A stretch of 64,000 nt of DNA, from positions 1 to 64,000 of the forward strand of contig CALRNX020000001.1 of assembly GCA_943369665.1 (NCBI GenBank), written 5' to 3'. This document shows, in pieces, positions 34,010-42,149 of this stretch; position 1 is the first letter of the stretch; every line of letters begins with the position of its first letter. The stretch comes from UKL13-3 sp943369665. Lineage in GTDB: Bacteria > Bacteroidota > Bacteroidia > UKL13-3. The notes below the pieces were generated by a model, which was not told where the DNA came from, did no database searches, and saw nothing but the letters and a program-made list of their open reading frames with translations. The position numbers and the translations under genes are program-made.

Positions 34010-35251
34010 CTACCTCTGCCCTTGCGGTTTTCCACCACCACTCTTTTTAAACCCTGTTTTTTTCTTGAACGGTTTTTTGAAATCGTTTTTTATTCTTACC
34101 TCGGGTTGGTACAACGGAGCTTCTCCGAGTTCGGAAGGTAGCGGCAGTTTTGGAATTTCGTAACCGATCAAACTTTCAATATCAAAGAACCTGCGGGCAT
34201 CTTTGGGATTGATGAACGTGATAGCTGTTCCGGTGGTTTCGGCACGTGCCGTGCGGCCAATTCTATGTACGTAATCTTCAGGATCGGGTGGTACATCAAA
34301 GTTTACCACCAGGCTTATTCCATCCACATCAATTCCACGCGATAGGATATCGGTACCAATTAAAGTCTTGATCTCGCGGTTGCGGAAAGCCCGCATAATA
34401 TCTTCACGTTCGGCTTGCTCCAGGTCGCTGTGGAAAGCTTTAATGGATAAACCGGCACGTTTCAATTCCCTGTCGAGCTCTTTTACTTTTTCTTTGGTAC
34501 CGGCAAAAATGATGATGCTGTTCTGGGTTTTATCTTTCAGTAAACTTTTGATCAACGCTACCTTTTGGGTATCGTAGGTCATGTATGCTTGCTGCAAAAT
34601 TCCCTCGGCAGGTTTGCTGATGGCAATATTGATCGACTCGGGCTGGTTGAGGATCTTATTGGCCAGTAACCTGATCTTAGGTGGCATGGTTGCCGAAAAC
34701 AATAAGGTTTGACGCTCTTTGGGAAGGTAATTGATGATGCGTACAATATCATCAAAAAAGCCCATGTCGAGCATTCTGTCGGCTTCATCCAGGATCAGAT
34801 GTTTGAGCGAACTCATGTCGACCGAACCACTTGATGTGAGCATGGCCAGCAATCTTCCCGGGGTTGCGATCACAATATCTGCACCTTCGCGCATGGCTTT
34901 TTGTTGCTGAGCAAATGCCTTTCCATCGCTTCCTCCATACACCGAAATGGAGCTGATGCCTGTAAAATAGGCAAATCCTTCCACCTGTTGGTCTATTTGC
35001 TGAGCCAACTCTCGTGTGGGTGCAATGATCAATGTATTCAGTTTACTATGCCCTTCTTCCGAAATTTTATGCATGGTCGGCAATAGGTAAGCAGCTGTTT
35101 TTCCTGTACCCGTTTGAGCGCAGGCGATCAGGTCTTTGTTGGCTAAAATTACGGGAATTGCTTGTTGTTGTATGGGTGTCGGGTTTTCAAACCCCATTGA
35201 ATCCAATCCGTCTTGTAATTGGGGATTAAAGTTAAAATCGCTAAATATCAC
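34010..35251 (-). CDS. DEAD-box RNA helicase, RhlE-like
   Basis: 413 residues. All helicase motifs are seen in order: the Q motif FENPTPIQQQAIP, I AQTGTGKT, Ia PTRELAQQ, Ib TPGRL, II DEAD, III SAT, IV IIFAG, V RGIDVDG and VI HRIGRTAR. The C-terminal tail is short and basic (KKPFKKKTGFKKSGGGK), typical of RhlE-type proteins in ribosome assembly or mRNA turnover. Single gene on this strand. Confidence 0.94.
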   Translation of the reverse strand: MIFSDFNFNPQLQDGLDSMGFENPTPIQQQAIPVILANKDLIACAQTGTGKTAAYLLPTMHKISEEGHSKLNTLIIAPTRELAQQIDQQVEGFAYFTGISSISVYGGSDGKAFAQQQKAMREGADIVIATPGRLLAMLTSSGSVDMSSLKHLILDEADRMLDMGFFDDIVRIINYLPKERQTLLFSATMPPKIRLLANKILNQPESINIAISKPAEGILQQAYMTYDTQKVALIKSLLKDKTQNSIIIFAGTKEKVKELDRELKRAGLSIKAFHSDLEQAEREDIMRAFRNREIKTLIGTDILSRGIDVDGISLVVNFDVPPDPEDYVHRIGRTARAETTGTAITFINPKDARRFFDIESLIGYEIPKLPLPSELGEAPLYQPEVRIKNDFKKPFKKKTGFKKSGGGKPQGQR

Positions 35252-35424
35252 TATCTCTTATTTTTGTGCAAGGTAAGGGAAAGAGTTCATAGTTTTAGTC
35301 TGGTGAAAAAACCATTACACCTCTTTTCCCGGAAATTGTGGTAAAACATTCATTAACTTTATCAACAGGTAATCCAATAATAGATAACTTTAAATATACT
35401 TGCATCAACGCTTAATAGTTTACA

Positions 35425-36753
35425 ATGATCCTTTATTTTCTAAAATCTATTAATCCCAAGTTTTCTAAAAATTTTTTAGCACAAACCCGTATTCAAAATA
35501 CGAGGGTCATGAATGCGTTTGCCCTTACTTCCTTTCTGTTTACTGCATTTAACAGGATATTTATCCTTTCTGCCAACAATTACGAACTGGGAAACAAATA
35601 TCCCCACCACCTGGAAGCCAATTTTTTCTTTATTTTATCGGGGTTTGTGTTTTCGGTGATACTTTTTTGGCTGTATCAAAAACGAATGCAAACACAAGCA
35701 AAGTTGGCCAATACGATAGCCTGGATATTTTCTTTGATCTTTATCGGAGGATGTATCTGGGTCTCTTTTTTGGCTCAGCACAATCCGAGTAATACCATGA
35801 CGCTATTGCTTCTGGGGTTATTCAGCGTGTCGGTTACAACAGTGTTTTCGCTTTCTCAAACGCTTGCTACCATTGTGTTTAGCCTGGTGGTGTTCAGTAT
35901 TGGTATTCAATATTTTCAAACGGACAGGGATTTGCTGGTCTTTAATTATATCATTTTCAGCATCGTGCTTATTTGTTTTTATATTATTTCCCGTTTGGTG
36001 TACTCGTTTCATGCCAACTATTTTATAAAGGTAAAAACCATTGAAGAAAAGAATGCATTGATTGAGGCTGCTGATCATTCAAAAAATGAGATATTGGGAA
36101 TTGTGGCACACGACCTGCGTTCTCCGGTAGCCAATATTCAATCGCTGATCCATTTGATCCGTGATGAAAGCAGCACCGATGAAGATACTAAAATGTATAT
36201 AGATCATATCGAGGATTGTTGTGTGAAAGCCGAAATGATCATTCGTGAGATCATTGTTGCAGCTCAGGAAGAAAACAATACCGGGTTACTGAAACTGGAG
36301 CCGGTTAATATGAATGCATTGCTTACCGAAACACACAGAACCTGGAAACACGTGGTAAATGCAGCCCGTAAAATACACCTTCAACTGCCCAAGCAGGACA
36401 TTATCATGGAGGTGAACAAAGCCAAACTGCAACGTGTATTGGACAATCTATTGAGCAATGCCATCAAGTTTACATCCGAAAACGAAGGCGTTATTACGCT
36501 TGCTTTAGAGAAGCACGATCATTCAGTTCGCCTTTCGGTAAAAGACAATGGCATCGGAATTCCGAAACAATATGTACCTTTTTTGTTTGATAAGTTTACC
36601 TCAACAGGAAGGGTTGGATTAAACAATGAACCCACAATTGGTTTGGGTTTACATATAAGCAAACAGTTGGTTGAAAAGCAGGGAGGAAAAATTGGAGTAG
36701 AAACAAAAGAACAAGAAGGAAGCCTCTTTTATATAGATTTTAGCCTAAATTAG
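35425..36753 (+). CDS. Membrane sensor histidine kinase
   Basis: 442 residues. About six membrane helices occupy residues 30-190, with no large periplasmic domain, so it likely senses a membrane or intracellular signal. A short coiled coil leads to HisKA with AHDLRSPVANIQSL (phosphorylated His near 229). The HATPase domain has the N box NLLSNAIKF, G1 DNGIGIP and G2 GLGLHI. No response regulator is adjacent. The MFS pump gene follows after 7 bases, so the two are probably cotranscribed. Confidence 0.9.
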   Translation: MILYFLKSINPKFSKNFLAQTRIQNTRVMNAFALTSFLFTAFNRIFILSANNYELGNKYPHHLEANFFFILSGFVFSVILFWLYQKRMQTQAKLANTIAWIFSLIFIGGCIWVSFLAQHNPSNTMTLLLLGLFSVSVTTVFSLSQTLATIVFSLVVFSIGIQYFQTDRDLLVFNYIIFSIVLICFYIISRLVYSFHANYFIKVKTIEEKNALIEAADHSKNEILGIVAHDLRSPVANIQSLIHLIRDESSTDEDTKMYIDHIEDCCVKAEMIIREIIVAAQEENNTGLLKLEPVNMNALLTETHRTWKHVVNAARKIHLQLPKQDIIMEVNKAKLQRVLDNLLSNAIKFTSENEGVITLALEKHDHSVRLSVKDNGIGIPKQYVPFLFDKFTSTGRVGLNNEPTIGLGLHISKQLVEKQGGKIGVETKEQEGSLFYIDFSLN

Positions 36754-36760
36754 AAACACC

Positions 36761-37987
36761 ATGACAGTAAAAAAGAACAACGCACTCATCTTTATTTTCA
36801 TCACCATTTTGGTTGATGTAATCGGGCTCGGAATTATTATTCCGGTTGTCCCTAAGCTAATTGAAAAGCTTACCGGAGAAGGGATTAGTGAGGCGTCCCG
36901 TTATGGAGGCTGGTTAATGTTTGCGTTTGCCATTATGCAGTTTTTGTTCTCTCCGATCATGGGTGGACTAAGTGATAAGTTCGGTCGCAGACCTGTTTTG
37001 TTATTGTCGCTTGTAGGTCTGGGGCTCGATTATGTTTTTCATGCCTTCGCTCCTTCTATCGGTTGGTTATTCGTAGGCCGGTTAATTGCCGGGGTGTTTG
37101 GCGCGAGCTTTACAACAGCAACAGCTTATATAGCCGATATCAGTACACCTGAAAAACGTGCTCAAAATTTTGGTTTAATCGGTGCTGCATTTGGTTTAGG
37201 GTTCATCATCGGCCCGGTTATCGGAGGTCTGGCCGGAAGCACCTGGGGCCCTCAGGCACCTTTTTTAGTGGCTGCAGCACTTACGTTGTTAAATGTCATG
37301 TATGGATATTTTGTATTGCCGGAATCGTTGGATGCAACCCAACGCAGGGAATTCGACTGGAAACGAGCCAACCCGATCGGCTCTTTGATGCATTTGCGCA
37401 AGTATCCTGTTGTATCAGGACTGGTGGTGTCGCTTGTGTTGATATATGTTGCGGCACATGCGGTGCAAAGCAACTGGGCTTATTATACCATGTTTAAATT
37501 TAACTGGGATGAAAAAATGGTTGGGTATTCCTTGGCTGTGGTTGGTGTATTAATTGCAGCCGTACAAGGAGGTATTATCCGGATTGTGATACCCAAACTA
37601 GGACAAGCACGTTCCGTGTACATGGGAATTGCTTTGTATGCTCTGGGTTTGGTATTGTTTGGAATAGCATCGGCCAACTGGATGATGTTTGCATTTTTGG
37701 TTCCGTATTGTTTGGGTGGAATTGCAGGCCCGGCTTTGCAAGGAATTATCTCATCGCAGGTTCCAGCGAACGAACAAGGTGAATTGCAGGGTGCTTTAAC
37801 AAGTTTAATGAGTGCTACCGCCATTATTGGTCCGGTTCTGATGAACAGTATTTTCGCCTATTTTACAGCAGATGACGCCCCGATATATATGCCCGGTGCA
37901 TCATTTTTTGTAGCTGCAATCCTTACTGTTTTGAGTTTGTTTTTCTCTTATAAAACGCTTTCCACAAGGTTTGTAAGCCCTCATTAA
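36761..37987 (+). CDS. MFS transporter, TCR/Tet-type (TetA-like)
   Basis: 408 residues and 12 membrane helices. The loop 2-3 motif A is GGLSDKFGRRPVLLLSL; motif C-like GAAFGLGFIIGPVIGG lies in helix 5, marking a proton-driven drug exporter. The start LVDVIGLGIIIPVVP is usual in TetA-like proteins. Actual substrate unknown; resistance should not be assumed. It is likely in one transcript with the histidine kinase and perhaps the following membrane protein. Confidence 0.9.
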   Translation: MTVKKNNALIFIFITILVDVIGLGIIIPVVPKLIEKLTGEGISEASRYGGWLMFAFAIMQFLFSPIMGGLSDKFGRRPVLLLSLVGLGLDYVFHAFAPSIGWLFVGRLIAGVFGASFTTATAYIADISTPEKRAQNFGLIGAAFGLGFIIGPVIGGLAGSTWGPQAPFLVAAALTLLNVMYGYFVLPESLDATQRREFDWKRANPIGSLMHLRKYPVVSGLVVSLVLIYVAAHAVQSNWAYYTMFKFNWDEKMVGYSLAVVGVLIAAVQGGIIRIVIPKLGQARSVYMGIALYALGLVLFGIASANWMMFAFLVPYCLGGIAGPALQGIISSQVPANEQGELQGALTSLMSATAIIGPVLMNSIFAYFTADDAPIYMPGASFFVAAILTVLSLFFSYKTLSTRFVSPH

Positions 37988-37999
37988 TCTTTGTTCTTT

Positions 38000-39019
38000 A
38001 TGCTTGCAATGAACATCCAACCTCCAACAATAAACGACAATCTTAAAACCATCACAGCGCGTTTAACAGCTTTGTGGGCTTTAAGTGAAAGCGGACTTGG
38101 GGGAATGATGCACGCACTCAAAATTCCCTTTACCGGATTTTTTTTAGGAGGATTTGCCATTGTGATCATCACGCTTATCGCACACTTTAGCGATAACAAA
38201 CCATTTAGCGCCATATTGCAGGCTACGGTGTTGGTTGTATTGGTAAAAGCGGCTGCCAGTCCGCATTCACCACCCATGGCTTATATTGCTGTTGGTTTTC
38301 AAGGGCTCATTGGGGCGTTATTGTTTACGGTCATTCCTTTTTTCAGGCTCGCAGCGCCCTTATTTGGGATGTTGGCATTATTGGAGTCGGCCGTGCAAAA
38401 ATTCCTGGTGGCCACACTTATTTTTGGTAAAAGTATTTGGGAAGCATTGGATGCTTTTATTGCAAGTGTATTAAAAGACCTTTCCATATTTAATGAGTTC
38501 TCTTTCAGTTTTTGGCTTATCCTTATTTATACTTCGGTATATGTTTTATGGGGTGGTTTATTGGGTTGGTGGGCTTCGGGTTTACCTAAAGTTTTACATC
38601 AACGATCGTCTGTTTTGTTGTTACAATACAGTGAATTAAGTATCGAAAAAACCAATGAACAAACTGAGCAAAAGAAAAAACGAAACCGAAAATTGTTCCT
38701 GACATTTTTGGTGCTGGCATTTATCGTGCTGGTATTTTTATTACAAGGATCAGGTCATAAAGCCTTGTTTGCAATTGCACGAACAACTGCTGCATTGTTG
38801 TTATTGTTTTACATTGTTAATCCTGTTGTACAATGGCTGATGCAACGTTGGTTGGCCAAAAGCAAAAGATCTTCACAGCTGAACGAATTGCTGGATGTAT
38901 TGCCCGAATTAAAAGGTTACCTCTCTCCTGCTATGCTATTGGCAAGGCAACACCACAAAGGTTTGAATGTGTACAAAGCATTTGTAGAGAACCTGATCGT
39001 ACTTGCGCTTTATAAATAG
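38000..39019 (+). CDS. Polytopic membrane protein of unknown family
   Basis: 339 residues from the ATG at 38000 (a TTG lies three codons upstream). About eight or nine hydrophobic segments; the N-terminal half has GKs-free loops and the segment KAAASPHSPPMAYIAVGFQG, somewhat like ECF-type vitamin transporter S components. A charged linker (EKTNEQTEQKKKRNRK) joins a second set of helices. It starts 12 bases after the MFS gene and ends 5 bases before the NTPase-MobA gene, suggesting a link to molybdenum cofactor or to uptake of a related compound, which is inference. Confidence 0.5.
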   Translation: MLAMNIQPPTINDNLKTITARLTALWALSESGLGGMMHALKIPFTGFFLGGFAIVIITLIAHFSDNKPFSAILQATVLVVLVKAAASPHSPPMAYIAVGFQGLIGALLFTVIPFFRLAAPLFGMLALLESAVQKFLVATLIFGKSIWEALDAFIASVLKDLSIFNEFSFSFWLILIYTSVYVLWGGLLGWWASGLPKVLHQRSSVLLLQYSELSIEKTNEQTEQKKKRNRKLFLTFLVLAFIVLVFLLQGSGHKALFAIARTTAALLLLFYIVNPVVQWLMQRWLAKSKRSSQLNELLDVLPELKGYLSPAMLLARQHHKGLNVYKAFVENLIVLALYK

Positions 39020-39024
39020 AAGCA

Positions 39025-40170
39025 ATGAACGAAATACTACCAACCAACAAGGGTGAGCAGAAAACTGAAACCCAAATTTTTGTTTTCAGTCAACCTATCC
39101 AAACAGGAAAAACAACCTCGTTGCAACAATGGATTGCAGGTAAACGAAACATAGGTGGAATACTCACTCCCGATATTGATGGCAAGCGTATGCTGTTTGA
39201 TATTGCACGTCAAACATATTTTCCACTTCAGTTAAACGATGCTGATACCGGGATTAGAATCGGACGCTTTGTGTTTAGTGAAGCAGCATTTGAAAATGGC
39301 CGGAACATCCTCAGGAAAAGTCTTGATCAAAAGTATGATTGGATTATCGTGGATGAAATTGGCCGATTGGAAATGGACAATCAGCAAGGCCTGGAGCCTG
39401 TTATAAGTGAAGTTATCGAATATTTTAAAACACAAGAAACCGACACAAAGCTCCTGTTGGTTATTCGTGATTATTTGTTGGAAAATGCAAAAGAGCATTA
39501 TGGGTTAAATGATGTTACGGTGCTGACGAAGGAGTTCTTTGAGAGAGAACAAAAATATTCAATCTCGAATGTCGAAAAAAATCGCCATAAAGAAATCATC
39601 AATCCAACATCTCAAATCTCCAATTTCAACTGTGTTGGTATTGTTTTATGTGGCGGTCAGAGTGTCAGAATGGGGCGGGATAAAGCATTCATTTCCTATC
39701 ATCAAAAACCACAATATGCTTTTGTTGCCGATATGATGCGTTCAATTTGCGCTGATGTTTTTATTTCCTGCAATGAACAGCAATATGTAAACATGTTACA
39801 GCAATATCAGTTGGTTGTAGATAATGCGACATATGCCGATGCCGGACCGATGACCGGTGTGTTGAGCGTTTTTGAACAACAAAAAGATGCAGCAATATTT
39901 GTGATGGGCTGCGATTATCCTCATTTTAAGGAAGCTGACATGAAGGCATTGTTTGATGCACGTGAAGGTGAATATGATGTGGTATGTTATCACAACCCTG
40001 AAACACATTTTGATGAACCATTATTGGCTATTTATGAAAAACAATGTGCTTCCCTCCTGCTTCAATTTTACCAAGAAGGGAATACTTCGTTGTTACAATT
40101 TTTGAAAAACGTTCGTGTAAAACGAATCACTCCCTCTAACCTGAAATCGATACAAAGTGTCGATCGTTGA
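39025..40170 (+). CDS. Fusion of THEP1-like NTPase and MobA (molybdenum cofactor guanylyltransferase)
   Basis: 381 residues. Residues 1-180 are a P-loop nucleoside-triphosphatase of the NTPase_1/THEP1 family: VFSQPIQTGKTTSL (Walker A variant with GKT), GGILTPDIDGKR, IIVDEIGRLEM (Walker B). After a short linker, residues of about 205-381 are MobA: GIVLCGGQSVRMGRDKAFI (GTP-binding LxGGxSxRMGxDK), YADAGPMTGVLS, VMGCDYPHF. MobA attaches GMP to molybdopterin to give the guanine dinucleotide cofactor. The NTPase may supply or salvage nucleotide or insert the metal; this is not known. fdhD lies 7 kb downstream. Confidence 0.88.
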   Translation: MNEILPTNKGEQKTETQIFVFSQPIQTGKTTSLQQWIAGKRNIGGILTPDIDGKRMLFDIARQTYFPLQLNDADTGIRIGRFVFSEAAFENGRNILRKSLDQKYDWIIVDEIGRLEMDNQQGLEPVISEVIEYFKTQETDTKLLLVIRDYLLENAKEHYGLNDVTVLTKEFFEREQKYSISNVEKNRHKEIINPTSQISNFNCVGIVLCGGQSVRMGRDKAFISYHQKPQYAFVADMMRSICADVFISCNEQQYVNMLQQYQLVVDNATYADAGPMTGVLSVFEQQKDAAIFVMGCDYPHFKEADMKALFDAREGEYDVVCYHNPETHFDEPLLAIYEKQCASLLLQFYQEGNTSLLQFLKNVRVKRITPSNLKSIQSVDR

Positions 40171-40276
40171 TTCATCCTATCTGCAAGTAATTCAGTTGCC
40201 ATCTTAGCGAAGCGCTTCTCTGCTTAACAATAACATAATATCACCTGCCTTTTTTTACACTTTCATATTGAGTGTA

Positions 40277-41944
40277 ATGTACCTAAAATATACTTTTATA
40301 GTGTTGCTGTTGGGTGGGTGTCTTCATTTAAATGCCCAACGTATAGACGACCAAACGATTTATTCGTCAGGTGAGGTTTACTTTAACAAACCCGATTCTC
40401 TTTTCGTATCCCTTAAAGAAACATACAATCATGCGATCAAAACAGATGATTGGCAAACACAAGCTATGGCCCTAAACCAGATGGGGAAAATTTGTTTTCA
40501 CCTCGGCCATTTTACACAAGCCCTGGAGTATTATCTTGATGCCAATAAGTTATATTACAAGGTAACACTTCCAGAGTTGCAAGCGGCCAATCAGAATGAT
40601 ATGGGTGTTTTGCATTATTACAACCAAGATGTGGAGCAGGCCCGACAATGCTATGACAATGCATTAAAACTCTTCAGTGAATCGGAAAATCATTCAGGAG
40701 TAGCGAGCACGTATGGTAAAATCGGGCATTTGTTCGAAAAAAGGCAGCAATATGACAGTGCTTTTTATTACCAAAATCTGGCATTGCAAGAATATCGATT
40801 GGCCAAGGATGATATAGGAGAAGCAAAGATATATGAGAATATCGGGAGCATATTTGAAGATAAAGCTCAATATGATACGGCTTTCAGTTGTTTTAATAAA
40901 GCCCTGAATTTATACAAGCTAAAAGGGGAACGAATTGAACATATTGAAGTACTGAACAATATCGGAGATATTTACCGCAAAACCGGAAAATATCGCCAAG
41001 CCTTACAAAGCAGTTTGATGGCGGCCTCAGAAGCGTCAAAAGTAAATGAGCAATACCAACTCAGTGCCGGATATCGTGATATAGCCAAAACCTATAATCT
41101 GTTGGGCAAAAACGATAGCGCATTTTATTATATTGAACTCTGTCGTAAATATTTACAGGAAATTTATTCGGCTGAAGGTTCAAAACAAACTGCCTTTTTG
41201 CAGGTGTTTTATGAAACAGAAAAGAAAAATGCCGAGATTGTTCAATTGCAAAATGTAAAAAAGCTCAATACCATTATTGCGATTTCGGGTAGCATTATAA
41301 CGGTGTTACTTATTGTATTAGGATATGCTATTATTAACAAGCAGCGATTAAAAATAAAAACGGAACAGGATATCAATGAGCAACATAAACAAATGCTGGA
41401 GGCGCAAGCAAAACTGATGGAAGCTGAGCAGCGCAATCAGCAGTTGGAGCGCGAATCCATGGATATGGAACTCAAAAACACGCGTTTGGAAGAGGCTCAA
41501 TTAAAGCTGCAGGTTGAGCAAAAATCAAAAGAACTTAGTACGCATGCTTTACATGTTATTCAAAAGAATCAATTGTTGGAAGAGTTGAAAACACACCTTG
41601 AAGTATTGGTAAAGGATGATAAACGCGACCTTAAAAGACAACTGAAACAGCTCATTACCCAGATTAACCAAAACTTTAGCAACGAAAGTTATTGGGAAGA
41701 GTTTAAAAATACTTTTGAACAAATTCACCAATCTTTTTTCGACAGACTCAGTACCATTTGTCCCGACCTTACCGCTACCGAAATAAGGTTAATCTCCTTG
41801 TTGAAGATGAACATGAACTCAAATGATATGGCCACCATATTGGGAATATCACAGGATAGTTTACGTGTATCAAGATACCGGTTGCGCAAGAAACTCAAAA
41901 TTGAACAAGGTGAAAATCTGATTTCATTTCTGCAACATATTTAA
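40277..41944 (+). CDS. TPR sensor protein with membrane helix and LuxR-like HTH
   Basis: 555 residues from the ATG at 40277. Signal peptide (about 1-21, HLNAQ), then six TPR repeats (for example QMGKICFHLGHFTQALEYY, NIGDIYRKTGKYRQAL) outside the inner membrane, one membrane helix (about 335-355), a long coiled coil, and a C-terminal HTH (LTATEIRLISLLKMNMNSND, MATILGISQDSLRVSRYRL). Such Bacteroidota proteins are thought to link envelope signals to transcription. It stands just before the TonB receptor/phytase operon and may regulate it. Confidence 0.85.
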   Translation: MYLKYTFIVLLLGGCLHLNAQRIDDQTIYSSGEVYFNKPDSLFVSLKETYNHAIKTDDWQTQAMALNQMGKICFHLGHFTQALEYYLDANKLYYKVTLPELQAANQNDMGVLHYYNQDVEQARQCYDNALKLFSESENHSGVASTYGKIGHLFEKRQQYDSAFYYQNLALQEYRLAKDDIGEAKIYENIGSIFEDKAQYDTAFSCFNKALNLYKLKGERIEHIEVLNNIGDIYRKTGKYRQALQSSLMAASEASKVNEQYQLSAGYRDIAKTYNLLGKNDSAFYYIELCRKYLQEIYSAEGSKQTAFLQVFYETEKKNAEIVQLQNVKKLNTIIAISGSIITVLLIVLGYAIINKQRLKIKTEQDINEQHKQMLEAQAKLMEAEQRNQQLERESMDMELKNTRLEEAQLKLQVEQKSKELSTHALHVIQKNQLLEELKTHLEVLVKDDKRDLKRQLKQLITQINQNFSNESYWEEFKNTFEQIHQSFFDRLSTICPDLTATEIRLISLLKMNMNSNDMATILGISQDSLRVSRYRLRKKLKIEQGENLISFLQHI

Positions 41945-42149
41945 AGTGATTTTTTTATTCATGTTATCATAACAATTTCTTAAAGGACATTTTTGATACA
42001 CACAATGCTGCTCAATAATAGCATGTTAAGTGTTGTTTGTATACGTTTTGTCTATTACAATTTGGCTGATGTTGCCTTTTTACTCATACCTAAATAACAT
42101 CAAATTCATACTCAACCTTCAATATTGTCCAACATTTTTTTGACAACGA

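Noticed and set aside
36761..37987. Tetracycline resistance determinant
   Set aside because: The protein is TetA-like in family only; motif similarity does not show tetracycline specificity and the context is chromosomal.
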